From assembly GCA_019916065.1 (NCBI GenBank), contig CM034237.1:21225752-21289751 (forward strand): DNA of 64,000 bases, in the 5' to 3' direction. The notes beneath the pieces were generated by a model that had not been told where the DNA came from, searched no databases, and saw only the letters and a program-made list of their open reading frames with translations. The translations under genes were made by a program, and so were the position numbers. This document shows positions 1-11,519 of this stretch, piece by piece. Source of the stretch: Vitellaria paradoxa (lineage: Eukaryota > Streptophyta > Magnoliopsida > Ericales > Sapotaceae). Numbering within the stretch: the stretch's first letter is position 1; each line of letters begins with the position of its first letter.

Positions 1-574
1 ATTAATATTTTAAATAATAATAAATAGTACATTTTAGAATGTAAAAGAATAAAAATAAACCGTTTTTACTATTTTTTAATTATTTTTAGTATTAGAAAAT
101 TATTCACTCGTAATATATCAAAATTTGAGGGATAAATATGAGATTGACATATGGCTTCATAAGAAGCCAATACAAGTTTTTTCTTTAATTCTGTTTTTTA
201 TTTTTTATTTAGATATTAAATATTAATTTTACATTCAAAATCCCAGTTATTGGTGGATTGACACACATACAATGGTGCGCATGGGAAGTCTTCTCGTGCG
301 CATGCCATGTGCTTTTGCAGTCTTATGCACTTGACTTTAGTTTAGTGCACATGACTAGCTAGGTTTGGATCTCGTGTAAATGCCTGAGCATGGCCCATGT
401 GCACAACCAGACACTTGAAATGTTTTGGATGATTTATTTTACGTATTGATATAGTGGATCAAATTATAAATTGTTAATTATTATATGATGTTATAAGGTA
501 TATGAGATTACTATCACTGATTGATATGTTGAGATAATGATAGTAGATAATAATGATAGCATATCATAAATTAG

Positions 575-605
<31 letters not shown>

Positions 606-649
606 ATACTAATTTTGGGTGTAGAGGTATTAGAACTAAGGTGTATTAA
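1..649. other. AT-rich intergenic DNA, no gene seen
   Basis: No coding signal is recognisable. Positions 241-420 are less AT-rich and repeat GTGCAC/GCATG-type words, but I cannot assign them. The stretch ends at the 8-bp target duplication (642-649) of the hAT element that follows. Confidence 0.5.
575..602. repeat. (AT)14 microsatellite
   Basis: A pure AT dinucleotide run of about 28 bp, a simple sequence repeat in non-coding DNA just outside the hAT element. Confidence 0.9.
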
Positions 650-1243
650 CTGTGGCAGAGCATGGCATAGGCCAAAAGGGCCCGTGCCCACCCTAAAAAT
701 ATATATATATATTATTGCCTATTGTTTATTTTTTTATATCATTTTTAGTCGTGCCCACACAAAAAAAAAATAATATCAATTGTGCCCACTTAATAAAAAA
801 AATTAAACCAATACCAATTGTGCCTACCCAATAAAAAATAAATTTTAACCAAATATACACCAATATAATTATACCAAAGCTACCCAATACAACTTAAAAA
901 TGTCTAACCTACAACCTTTAATTTTTTTATCTTAACAGCAAGGAAAAAAAAATTCATTGACTGAGCTAACAAAAGCACGTTCTTTTTTATAACTTGCAAC
1001 AACATGGCATCTTAAGAAGAAAAATTTCAAGGCTTGAGTCTTTGACTCTTTTCCCTCTCTCTCCCAAAAATCATTTCATTCTCTCTCTCTTTAGTACTAG
1101 CCCCTCTTTCTCGCATTCAACAACATAACATAAGTCAAGGGCAAGCTCTTGTCTCTTTATTTCTCCCAAAGCTCCCATGAAAACCACTTGGATCACCCGC
1201 CATTGACAATTTGAAGCATTACAAATAGCAAGTAATAAATATT

Positions 1244-1262
1244 TCTCTCTCTCTCTCTCTCT
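1244..1262. repeat. (TC)n microsatellite
   Basis: A short TC dinucleotide run in the 5' non-coding part of the hAT element, followed by CACACACA. Confidence 0.85.
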
Positions 1263-1753
1263 CGCATGCACACACACATAGAGTGACATACATAGTACAA
1301 TGCTTACAATCAAAAGAAATGAACTGCTTTATATCAACTTACAAACTCCATTTTTGGGGTTTTGCATTTTAAAAATAAGATGACTTATTTATGTCACTTT
1401 TTTTAGTTATTATGATTTTTTGTTTTTGTTTGGTAACTTTTTTCCATTTTAGCCCTAATTATTATTATAATTTCTGATAATTAGCATTTGTAATGTGATA
1501 CAATATTGAAATGGACTTATGAATTACACCTTTAAGCTATTAGGTATGATGTAATTGGAATGACATCTTTTTTTTTTTTTTCCAAAATTGCTTGATTTTT
1601 TACTTTATTGTGTACTTATATTTGTTTTCTACTATAGTATCTTCTTCAATTTGTTAGTAATAAAATAGAAAAATAATTTGTCTTTTTAATTACAATGTGG
1701 GCGTATAAACACTCTCTCTTTACTAAATTTCTTAAATGGTTATGGAAAAATAC

Positions 1754-1932
1754 AAGGACGACCATTGGCGCACAACGGTAAGTTGCTCCACTAGTGAACT
1801 GTAGGTCACGAGTTCGAGGCGTGGAAATAACCTTGCAAAATGTAAAGGTAAGGCTACGTACAAATGCACACACCCTTCCCCTACCCCTACACTAGCTGGG
1901 GAGCGCTTGTGCACCGGGTGAATCCTTTTTTA
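1754..1932 (+). mobile_element. SINE of the Au type, full length
   Basis: A tRNA-derived SINE. A box A-like stretch (TGGCGCACAACGGTAAGTTG, about 1766-1785) is followed by a box B (GGTCACGAGTTCGAGGC, 1804-1820). The body then has the Au-type words GTAAGGCTACGTACAA and CTTGTGCACCGGGTGA and ends in a short T run. It is bracketed by GTTATGGAAAAATAC (1739-1753) and GTTATGGAAAATAC (1933-1946), a 14-15 bp target duplication typical of LINE-mobilised SINEs. The duplication contains the ATG of the hAT transposase, so the SINE landed on the start codon. The Au assignment rests on recalled consensus features; the SINE call itself is strong. Confidence 0.85.
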
Positions 1933-3035
1933 GTTATGGAAAATACATTAAAAGAAAGTCTGAGTCAAATTTATCACCTCCTACCAAAAGAGGTGATAAT
2001 TCTTCACAAAAAAGTCATGTAGATATTAATCTTACAGATCTTTCATCGAATCCTAGAAAACGACAATGGATTTTGGATTATAATCCTAATGTTCGAGACT
2101 AAGTTCACAGAGCTTATTTACAAAAGGGTCCTTGCCAATATCTTAATCACAATTTTCCACAGAACCAATTTGGTCTAAACTATAACGGTTTAACCTTAGT
2201 ATTCTTAGTTTGGAAACTAGCTTAAGTATAATGTATTAAAAAATGCAGCATTTTGCCTGTGGTGTTATCTTTTCAAACCAGATGTGGGAGAGCAAGCGGG
2301 TGGTGAAACATTTGTTGTTAAAGGTTTTTCAAATCGAAAGAGAATAGATAAGCTTCAAACACATGTTGGAGGCGTAAATAGTTCTCTTGACCAAGCTTGG
2401 AGAAAATGTCAAGATTTATTAAAACCAAAGAAAAAAGTAATGAAGCTATGTTTTTCAAAAATCAGGTAAAGTTCAAAGTGAGTACAGAACCCGATTGAAT
2501 GCATCCATTGATTGTATTCAATTCTTTCTAAGGCAAGGGCTTGCATTTTGTAGTCACAATGAATAAGAGAATTCAAGTAATCAAGGAAATTTCCTTAAAC
2601 TTCTTAAATTTCTTGCTAATCATAATGAGGATATTAAAGCTGTTATGTTGAAAAATGCTCATGTGAATCTTAAGTTGATAGCACCTTAAATTTAAAAAAA
2701 CATTATAAATGCAACAGTTATTAAATCACACAATTCTATTGCAATTCGTCTTAGTGATGCATTTTTTTCTATTCTTAATCACGTGATGTGTCAACAAATG
2801 AGTAAATGGTTGTTATGTCGTGATTTGTGGACAAAAAAGGACATGTAGTTGAACTCCTTTTAGGTTTTAAATATGTTACTAATACCAATACTCTTTCACT
2901 TAAGATAGCTATAAAAGATTTGTTTGCTAGACATGGGTTGAACTTGTCAAGATTGCATGGGAAAGGTTATGATGGGACTAGTAATATGCGAGACGAATTC
3001 AATGGTCTCAAGGCACTTGTAATAAAGGAGAATAC

Positions 3036-4524
3036 TGATTACACTTAAAAAGTATAATTACAAGTCTCAAGTTAAGTCATAAAACATGCATTTATTTATT
3101 AATTAGAAGGAATTTATTTACTTTGAAGTTCTAATGGTTTTTATGTTTAAAATGCATAGAAAAGACAAAAATAGTGGGATTAGCAAGGATGAAAAGGATG
3201 AAAATGTCTTCGCCGTCTAGGTCTAGACGCTCAAACATTCAACACAGGTAATAGAAAAGCAGCTATGGAAGAAATTCAAAAGAATAACAAAGAAAATCAA
3301 TTTTTGGTTTTGCCATTTAGATGGGAATCTAGCGTTTGGATGCTATTTTCTAGTAGCAAAGTAGTTCCACACTTAGAAAATTTCAGACTTTGTAACATTT
3401 TAATTTCGTTCTTACCATCCAGACGTTAGTTTGCCGTCCAGACATGGCGGTCGAGAATTAATTTGTACTTTTTATTTCAGTTTAGGGTTTTGGCTGTCTA
3501 TATATACTTTCATTGTTCAAACTTCAAAGAGGCAATTCATATTCAGTTTTTTAGAGTTTTAGAGTTTAGTTTTTTTGCTTTTCTTAGGACATTTCAATGC
3601 TTTCGAGCGTGGGATTCAAAGATTATTCATCAAACATTCTATAGAATTGAATAAAAGTTTTAGGTTTTTCTTAATGCAGTTCATTTCTTTTATATTGTTC
3701 TTTTCTTTTTATTGCTTTTGTTTGTTTATGATGACACTAGGCTAGATTCCCCTTCTTGATTCAATCCATCAATGATAGGTAAGTTGTTATTTGACAGTTG
3801 AATGCCACGCAAACCTTATATGCAAGATTAAACTTGCTTGTTAGGGTTTCTATTTTCTGAACTTATTTATTCCATTTCAAAAGCTTTTGAAAACATATAA
3901 TATCGGTCATATTTTCTTAAAATCTCTGATCCTATTATATGATTAAAATGGTTACATATTTTTAAAATCAAATGAATCAAGTTTGGACCAAAGATGAATT
4001 AGTAGAATACCTTATCAGTTTTCCCTTCCTAAATGTGAATTTAATATTGTCCTTTTGAAAAATTATTTTTTTCGGTTTATTTTTCCTAAACGTGAAACTT
4101 AAACTGAGAAAAAAAATTAGCATTTAATTTAAAAATAAATAAGCTACCCGGATTCATAAGTTGAATTAAGAGACTTTACTTGTTATTTGTTAAGCTTTAT
4201 TCATATTACTTGCTTTAGTTTAATTTGTTTTCTTTACCAAGTTCATTTAGATTACATTTAGATTATTTATTTTTGGTTTAGTAATTAAAGCGTTTAATTT
4301 GATTGCAATTCGATAACTCCTAGAATTAATTATCAAAATCCTATCACTTAAATCAAATTTACTTTTCTGCACCCAAAAACATAGAATTGATTAACTTAGA
4401 AAACCTTGATTTTGAAAATCTTAGCTTTTCTGTGAATTCGATACCTGGTCTCAGTAGGATCAAACTACACTGCGCTCTCTTGCACTTGGGAGGTATTTTA
4501 ATTGAGTTTATTCTGAAGCTATCA
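3036..4524 (+). mobile_element. Solo LTR, 1.49 kb, Ty3/Gypsy-like
   Basis: The segment begins TGATTACACTT and ends GAAGCTATCA, giving TG...CA termini. The flanking 5-mers are AATAC (3031-3035) and AATGC (4525-4529), matching at 4 of 5. Removing it restores a hAT reading frame that goes from KEN straight into AYTYYVNCFSHQ, which supports the boundaries. Inside, a TATATATAC box near 3498 is followed by TTTCATTGTTC, a plausible LTR promoter. The stretch near 3210 and 3420 repeats TCTAGACG/CCAGACG words often seen in long Gypsy LTRs. No coding sequence or second LTR exists here, so it is a solo LTR left by recombination. Confidence 0.75.
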
Positions 4525-4723
4525 AATGCGTATACATATTATGTCAATTGTTTTTCTCATCAATTGCAATTAGCTTTTATAGCCGTGCTAAAAAATTATA
4601 TCCAAATTGTAACTCTCTTCAACTTGGTTGCTAATACTGTAAATGTTGTGGAAGCCTCATATAAATGACGAGATATTCTTACGGAGAAACAAGCGACGCG
4701 AGTTTTTGAATTACTTGAAGTAG

Positions 4724-4795
4724 GTAAGGCCTAAATCAGAAAACTAATCTTAAATGTACGTAAGGCCTAAATCAGAAAACTAATCTTAAATGTAC
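4724..4795. repeat. Exact 36-bp tandem duplication in the hAT pseudogene
   Basis: The 36-bp unit starting GTAAGGCCTAAATCAG occurs twice without a mismatch (4724-4759 and 4760-4795). Its identity shows that the slippage event is recent relative to the decay of the surrounding transposase. Confidence 0.9.
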
Positions 4796-6006
4796 TTGTG
4801 ATACATATTGGGGTTCACATTATAATTTTCTAATTAGCTTGATTGATATGTTCTCATTAGTTATTGATGTGCTTGATATAATTTCAAAGGATGGTATAAA
4901 TGCAGAACAAAGAGGGGAAACTATTGTTCTTTTGGATTTGCTACAATCTTTTGAGTTTATATTCAATCTTCATTTGATAAGAAGCACATTAGGAATCATA
5001 AATGAGTTATCTTAGGCATTATAGAGAAAAGATCAAGATATTGTAAATGTTATGAAATTAATTCAAGTATCCAAGCAACGACTTTAAATGATGAGGGAAA
5101 CTAATTGGAGCTCTTTGCTTAATGATGGATCATCTTTTTGTGAAAAACATGAGATAGTTGTTCCAGATATGAAAGGAATCTTTAAAGCTAGAGGGAGATC
5201 ATGACGTACTCAAGAAAAAACAAATTTACAACATTATCAAATTGAGTTGTTTTATATTGTCATGAATATGCAACTTCTAGAGCTAAATATCTATTTTACT
5301 GAGTCAAACACTGAGCTATTTCTTTCTATGGCATGTTTGCGTCTTTCTAATTCCTTTTTAGCTTTTGACAAAGAGAAATTGATTTGTCTTACCCAATTTT
5401 ATCCTAAAAAATTTTATTCACTAGAGCTCATGATATTTTCTGATTAGTTGGATGGTTATATCATTGGTATGCATTCTAGTATTTAGTTTTTAAATCTATG
5501 AGGGATTGGAGATCTTGCTCGAAAAATGTTTGAGATAAAAAAAATATTGTATATCCATTCATCTACTCGTGATATCGGCATTGATATTACCAGTTGAACT
5601 TGCCACAGTAAAGAGACCTTTTTCAGCCATAAGATTATGAGGAATTGATTGTGTAATCGAATGAGTGATCAATAGATGACCAATAACTTGATTGTATATA
5701 TAGAGAAGGATATTTTCAATTACATTAATATTGAAGTTATCATGCAACACTTTCAAAATATGAAAACCCAATAAGGCCAATTATAAATGGCTACACTCGG
5801 TCTTATTTTTTGTGATGGGAACTTTTTTTTATAGGTTTTTATTTATTTCTATACCCTATGTATATCAACTTTTGGCTCTTTTTTATCAATGAAAATTTTA
5901 TATAGTTTATAAAACTTAAACTATTTATGTTTCACTTAAATTATTTTGGTGTCTTATAATTAGTGCCCACCAATATCCTAAATCTTGACTTCGGCCTGGG
6001 TATTAA

Positions 6007-8300
6007 TATACCCACAGATTGAAAATCTCAAAATTTACACAGGAATATGCCACTTACATCCAGTAGGCTAGTCACTACAGAGTGAAAGAGACGTAATTTA
6101 CCATGTTTAGTCTTGGAGCTTAGCCCGGGCAGTAGATATAGAGTTGCATATTCATTCATATAGGCCAAGATTATATGTGGCAGGCACAAAATGTGCATGG
6201 GTTGGGATTCTATGGCCACTGGCCCACTCGACAAAGTACTTAATCTACTAAGTATTGATTTGATATATATCATGTATTGATAATGCTAGTGAGTTAAGGA
6301 ATAAAAAAATCTGATAAGTGGGTAAGATAATTCACAGATTGTAGTCCAAATGTGATTGTTGATGATTATATTATTTGTTAATATGATGATGATGTTACTT
6401 GCTCATGTAGCAGCATAGTTAGGTATATATTTTAATCTTTGTTGTTTATAGTGGGCACAGTGGTTATGCTTACTTCCCTATAGACTTTGATGTAAGCTTT
6501 GGTGCTAACTCCTAGATCGAGACTTCTAGCTGAGGATTTTAGTCCTTCTTTGATTCTCTTGTCTTAGACTTCTTTTGGGATTATATTACATATTTTGATG
6601 TCTCCATAGGTTGAAGCGGGAAATTAATATTCATTTATATTTAATTGAGCTAAGTTGAGCTTTAATATTATTACTTTGTGGAATGGTTGCTTGGCTTACG
6701 ACCAAGACTGGTTATTTATATTTAGTTTTCGTTCTTTTATTATTATTTTATTGCTTTAGTGGGTTGTTTAGCTCTGATGGGTGTTATATTGTGATTATAG
6801 TAGATGTGATTGCATGTTTAGTGGGTCTCACTTCGAGTTATGAAAAATTGGAGTGTGGCATTGATATTCTATATGGATGAGCTTGAGACAAATCGATGGA
6901 TCATCATAGCATAAAATGTAGAGATAGGAGAAAAGCAAGATAAGACCCTAGCATACCTTGAGAGAGTTGTGCCTCTACCTCAACCTGACATGCCTCCACT
7001 ATGTCTGGTTGCAGACAAGCAATAGTAGCTTTGGTGTTCTCATCTTTTTGGACTGATTTTCAGTCTTAATTTTAGGTTTTTGTTTTGATGTGACAATTTA
7101 GGTCTTTGTTTTTTTATGGTTCGAAGACCTAAAATTGTCTTCATTATTTTTATGGTTTTGTGAATGGTTGTTAGTTCATCTTTTTTTATTTTCAAAGAAA
7201 TGGCAAGGCTTGATTACATGTACTTCACTTGTAATTCTCATGGATGTACTTAAAAGTCTATTTTGATAATGAAAAGACATAATGTTTTTGTTTTGAGATG
7301 GTTGCTTATGTATGTATCGTTTAATTTCTTTTCTGTCTTGGTTTTTTTAATATTTCAATGGATATTGTCAATCAATTGGGGAGGAATTATGTAATTATGT
7401 TGCTACTATATTCTCATGATGTTTTTATATGCATCTTTAGTCCTTTTAGCACACTTATTCCATTTTCAAGATCTTTAAGTAAGCTTTTTGAATTTTTGAA
7501 TTGGTTTGTTCTTTGTGTTTTATGCATGAAGACAATGCCATGTTTTAGCTCCTCGTGGCTATGTGCATCATAGGTAATTTAATTTATACTTTAGTCTAAG
7601 TTTTCAAAAATAGGGTAAATTTTTAATTTTTTTTTTTTTTTTTGCATAATTAAGCATTCTTAAGGGCATTTTATCTGTTTTGTAAACAGGTTTTGTTAAT
7701 CATAGTGGATGTGGTTGGTGTGAGTAAGCCAAAAAGGCCCTTAAGTCATATAGGTAGGCATCCTTATTTCTTTGAAGGCTAATAAAATAGAAATTATTTG
7801 ATTAAGTTTGTATAAGAGATAATTTGTATAATGATGTTTCTAATAACTCAATTCCTGCCTTAACATATGTGCACAACTCCAATATAGTAGAGGCATACAT
7901 CACATGAGGTTTTTAGCCTTTTTCTCTTTGTTGGGAGAGTATTACATTTACTCTAAATATATTCTTTTGGCATTCATTTTGTTCAATAGCTCTATTAGTT
8001 TTGTATTAGGTGTGATTAGGTCCAGATTCAACTCGGACCAAATCCAGTAATATGAGACCAGATCCATCTAATTAAATACGTAATCCAACGGATCTAGATC
8101 CATTAGCTTCAAGAACTAATGGATCTAGATTCAGATGATTCGCTAGATCTATTATTTTTAAAAAGAAAACATTTAAAAATAATTTAATTTAGTAAAAATA
8201 AAATATTTTAAATATAATTTAATTATATTATTTATTAAATATAATTTAATAAAATATATTTTATATCAAATTAATTAACTAAATTAGTTATTAAATTATT
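6007..8300. other. Intergenic stretch, nothing assignable
   Basis: AT-rich to moderately AT-rich DNA with only short chance ORFs (the longest about 80 codons). Positions 8020-8150 repeat GATCCATTAG/GGATCTAGATC words, and similar words recur at 10350-10490, which suggests a shared unclassified repeat. No splice-consistent gene was found. Confidence 0.4.
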
Positions 8301-8305
8301 TTATT

Positions 8306-8428
8306 AATGGATGGAGTGTTCTACACTACAGTACATCACCGTTGAATCATATTAGCGTGGGATCATATTAACATACTATGCACTAATATGATCCACTAAT
8401 ATGATCCAATAGGAGTGTAGTCCAGGGC
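8306..8428. mobile_element. Small fold-back element (MITE candidate)
   Basis: The ends GGAGTGTTCTACACTACA (left) and, on the opposite strand, TGGACTACACTCCTAT (right) are related inverted repeats. The centre has GATCATATTA and its exact complement TAATATGATC separated by 13 bp, with a second TAATATGATCC immediately repeated. The structure suggests a short non-autonomous DNA element. Its class is unknown because no target duplication is clear. Confidence 0.45.
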
Positions 8429-8759
8429 CCTCAATTCTATATCAAACGTATTTATTCGACACGTTTTATGACATATCTAATTATTTTATTAATTATTTAT
8501 AAAAAATATGATAAATGCAAATTTATTAAAATTCTTAAAGTGAAAAAAAATAATTTCTCATATTTCTTTTATGTTTTTTACGTTCAGTTATATATCGGGT
8601 TATTAAATTAGTTTTTTATGTTAAATATTTTTACATTTTTTTATTCTTATTATGTAAGTACATTTATATTTTTTAAAATTACTGTATCTATATTTATATT
8701 AAAATTACAATATATGTTTGTATCCACCTTTGTATTCCAAATTTGTGTACATGATTCTT

Positions 8760-9124
8760 GGGAAGTACTAAAATATATTCCATACTAATTTAATTAATTA
8801 ATTAAATTAATTAATAATTAATTAAATTAGTTAAATTATAATATCTATTAAAAATAGTTTTAGTTTAATAAAATATTTGAACAAAATAATTTATTTTAAT
8901 ATGATACAATAAAAATGAACAAAATGTTAAAATTGACAAATGTTTTCAAAATAAAAAAAGTGACTAAAAAAACTTTTTTTGTTTACGTTTTTTTTGTTTA
9001 AGTTTTCATTTCTTTTTTGTAAACAAAAAAATAAAAACAAATAATAAGCATGTTTTTGCTACCAGTTTTCAAAATTTGAATGCATAAACAAAAATAATAG
9101 TAAATATATTTTACCAAACAAGGC
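8760..9124. mobile_element. Fragment of the AT-rich Harbinger-like family
   Basis: The stretch with AAACAAAATAATTTATTTTA, then TTTTGTTTACGTTTTT and ending TTTTACCAAACAAGGC matches in order the right-hand part of the element at 39154-39996 and the left part (inverted) of the one at 23666-25047. The other end is not recognisable, so this is a partial copy. Confidence 0.5.
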
Positions 9125-9627
9125 ATGCAATTTGAAAATGTTTACAAAATAGACTTGGTCATATTGAATTCTCAATTTTACCAATCATGATTTATCAGGA
9201 ATTTTTTTGCTACTTGTACTTGTATTTTATAAAGTTTTTCCCTATAATTTCACTTTATCTTTTACATATAAAAGCACTAGAATTATGATGATTTTAATAA
9301 ATGTAAAAAAAAAACTCATAGATTCTTAAAAATGACCCACTTTCTTAGGTTGCGAAAAAGAATTCACCTGCTTATGGATTCCAAAAGGGGATCCTCTTAC
9401 TTAAAAATTTAATATAGTTGTTAATTAAAAATACAGATAAAAAATGGAGTTGAATTAAAAAACACAAATAAAAAAGGCTTAAATAATAATTTGGTTACTT
9501 CTCGTATAGCAACAACTCTTAATATTTTTAAAATTTAAAAGCACAAAAAAAGTGAATTTTAATTAGGTTTGGAATTAGTTATTTTTCTAAATTCAAAATT
9601 TAAATTTAAATTAATCACATTGACTAT

Positions 9628-9771
9628 GAGGTGTTTAGTTGGCAAGAGCTTAGTCAAAAAGTATAAAGATTGATGTAAAAGTGATAAGTGATAAAATTTA
9701 ATTGGAAAAAAGTACAAAAAGTTAGTAAAAGTTAATAGATTTTGGTTGGTTTTGGGCAACCAAACACTCCT
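9628..9771. mobile_element. 144-bp MITE
   Basis: Left end GAGGTGTTTAGTTGGCAA; right end on the minus strand AAGGAGTGTTTGGTTGCCC. These are imperfect terminal inverted repeats. A possible 3-bp duplication TAT flanks it (9625-9627 and 9772-9774). The interior (TTAGTCAAAAAGTATAAAG ... AAAGTACAAAAAGTTAGTAA) is shared with the copy at 20932-21073 in ANR intron 5, which shows it is a dispersed family. Confidence 0.65.
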
Positions 9772-9774
9772 TAT

Positions 9775-10546
9775 ATTTGTTTTATTTTATAAAGCACATA
9801 TGACTAATAATAATAATATTTTTTATTTGAGTTATTTTTATAAAACTAATTAAAAATTTATTATCAAATCTAATGTGGAACTCTTTATATTTATCATTTT
9901 ATTTTTTATTTTTACAAATATTTAAATAAAATTAGTCTTAGAGGAGTGATTTTTTTAAATTTAAATTGGTGTGGTTAACTATATCTATATAATAAAATAC
10001 AACACATTTCAAAAATATTTCTCATACAAACTAAAATCTAAAGGCTAAGATCAAGTTTTATTCTATAATGAATGGCTGAGATTTTTTACAAATTAAATCT
10101 CTCCCCCAAACTTTCGCTCAATCTTTAGGTTGCTTCATATTTTGATAGACCATTGAGTTAAACTTAATGATAATAGCTGAAGAGTTACATTAAGAAGGAC
10201 AAAAATTAAAATTTATGGTATTACAAATACGTGCATATTTAATTTTAGTTGAGGAGTGCCACAAGGACTGGTTATTTGCTAGTTTTGAATAAAATATTTT
10301 TTTATTTTTATAAAATGATGGTTTAAAAAAATTATTTTTCAAAATAGGTGAAATCCGCTGAGTATATGATCTGGATTGTATCTTACAAATCAGATCTGAT
10401 TACTTTTCGATTTAGATCGGATCCATTATAATTGGATTTGGATCAAGTCTGGATCTGACGGATTTAATCTAGATTCACCCTATTGATAGGTCTAGCCACA
10501 GACAATATCAAGTCAATATTAATTCTACTCTCATTTTTTATTATAG
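9775..10546. other. AT-rich intergenic DNA, no gene seen
   Basis: No coding or structural signal beyond GGATC-rich words at 10350-10490 resembling those at 8020-8150. Confidence 0.4.
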
Positions 10547-11039
10547 GTAAATTATATCTACTTCTCCTTAATATTTGAATAATTATACTTTACACTCATA
10601 ACATTTAAAAGTTATATTTGTCCCATTTTTTGGGGCAATTATACGTTTGTCGTTTATTTTGAAATGTTGATAACATTGACTCTTTTCTAATAAAATCAAT
10701 CATTAAACCTAATATAAAATGTTAAACTAACCAAAATTTTAGGTATTTTTTATTTTACCCCCACCTCTCTCACATTTCCTTAGATTTCTTTACAAAAATT
10801 CTCAAAAGTTTTATATTTTTACTTATTTTTTACTTATGAAAATGTAAGAGAGGGATAAAATAGGAAAAATGCCTAAAAATTTAGTTATTTTAACATTTTT
10901 TGTTAAGTTTTAATGTTGATTTTATTGAAGGGATAAATATTAATAACATTTCAAAATAAGAGAGGTAAGTGTAACTTTTAAATGTTGTGGATACTAAATG
11001 TAATTACTCAAATGTTAAGGGAAGGTAGATGTAATTTAC
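10547..11039. mobile_element. Long-arm fold-back MITE, about 490 bp
   Basis: The left arm starts GTAAATTATATCTACTTC and the right arm, on the opposite strand, starts GTAAATTACATCTACCTTC. The similarity continues inward through AACATTTAAAAGTTA and TTATTTTGAAATGTT to about the centre (CCTCTCTCACATTTCC / CCCTCTCTTACATTTTC). Almost the whole element is therefore one imperfect inverted repeat of about 220-240 bp per arm. Transcribed, it would form a long hairpin. Long arms suggest a Mutator-like or fold-back class, but I found no clear target duplication. Confidence 0.7.
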
Positions 11040-11519
11040 TCTTTTGTTATTGAAATTGAAAAAATCAAGGGGAAAAAAATCACAGCACCACCATCAATTC
11101 CTTTATCCTTACAAGTTGCTCTAGAAAAATCCTTCATGTTTTATTAGAAAACGACTATGTCAGGTAGAAAATACACAATAAGTATATCAAAGAAATTTTA
11201 ATTCTCCTATGTTCAAATATGTAAATCATTCATTCAATCATAAATAAAATTTAATCAAAATCCATCTTCCCAAATAAAATTTTAAGATTATGTCATGAGA
11301 TAAAATCAAGCTATAAAATTGAACAAATGCTTGTGCTCATGTGGACGTATGACCAATTAAGCATATATTCTCTCCCTCAGACAAATCACAGTAAAAATAG
11401 TTTATCCTTGAAACACCAAATGAATTGTGAGCAATTTTTTCATTTTACTTTATTTTAAAATTTTTTTCTTGAGTTTTTATTAATTAAATTTCAACCATCC
11501 AAAGTATTTTTTTCTCTAT
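11040..11519. other. Intergenic DNA, no gene seen
   Basis: AT-rich sequence between the fold-back MITE and the recognisable part of Copia fragment B; nothing assignable. Confidence 0.4.

Larger units (their letters stand above)
1936..5790 (+). pseudogene. hAT transposase (TTF/MYM zinc finger, DUF4371-like core, dimerisation tail), broken
   Basis: Reading starts at ATG 1936 in the right copy of the SINE target duplication, and an N-terminal lysine-rich segment follows. At 2030-2170 comes RKRQWILDYNPNVRD, a stop, then HRAYLQKGPCQ, the hallmark before the TTF-type zinc finger. About 2190-2280 is deleted or degraded. At 2284-2430 VGEQAGGETFVVKGFSN and HVGGVNSS continue the domain. The transposase core runs through VDKKGHVVELLLGFKYV and LHGKGYDGTSNMR (2827-3035). 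After the solo LTR it resumes at 4525 with AYTYYVNCFSHQLQL. The C-terminal hAT dimerisation region (about 5580-5780, with RPFSAI and YIEKDIF) is visible across frames. Stops, frameshifts and a 36-bp duplication at 4724 make it a pseudogene. The role (cut-and-paste transposition) is known from the family. Confidence 0.8.
650..5998 (+). mobile_element. hAT-superfamily DNA transposon, MYM/TTF zinc-finger type, inactive
   Basis: The left end begins CTGTGGCAGAGC and the right end, read on the minus strand, begins CAGGCCGAAGTC. Both resemble the CAGGGGCGGAGCC-type ends of this plant hAT group, and both are followed inward by a GTGCCCAC word (about 685-692; 5963-5969). The flanking 8-mers TGTATTAA (642-649) and GGTATTAA (5999-6006) match at 7 of 8 bases, the target-duplication length expected for hAT. 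Inside is a degraded transposase in the plus direction. Two later insertions lie within it: a SINE at 1754-1932 and a solo LTR at 3036-4524. Without them the element would be about 3.7 kb. It cannot be active because the reading frame is broken in many places. Confidence 0.8.

Noticed and set aside
6683..7573. Hydrophobic plus-strand ORFs of 65 and 71 codons
   Set aside because: T-rich DNA gives Phe/Leu/Val-rich frames; no gene structure around them.
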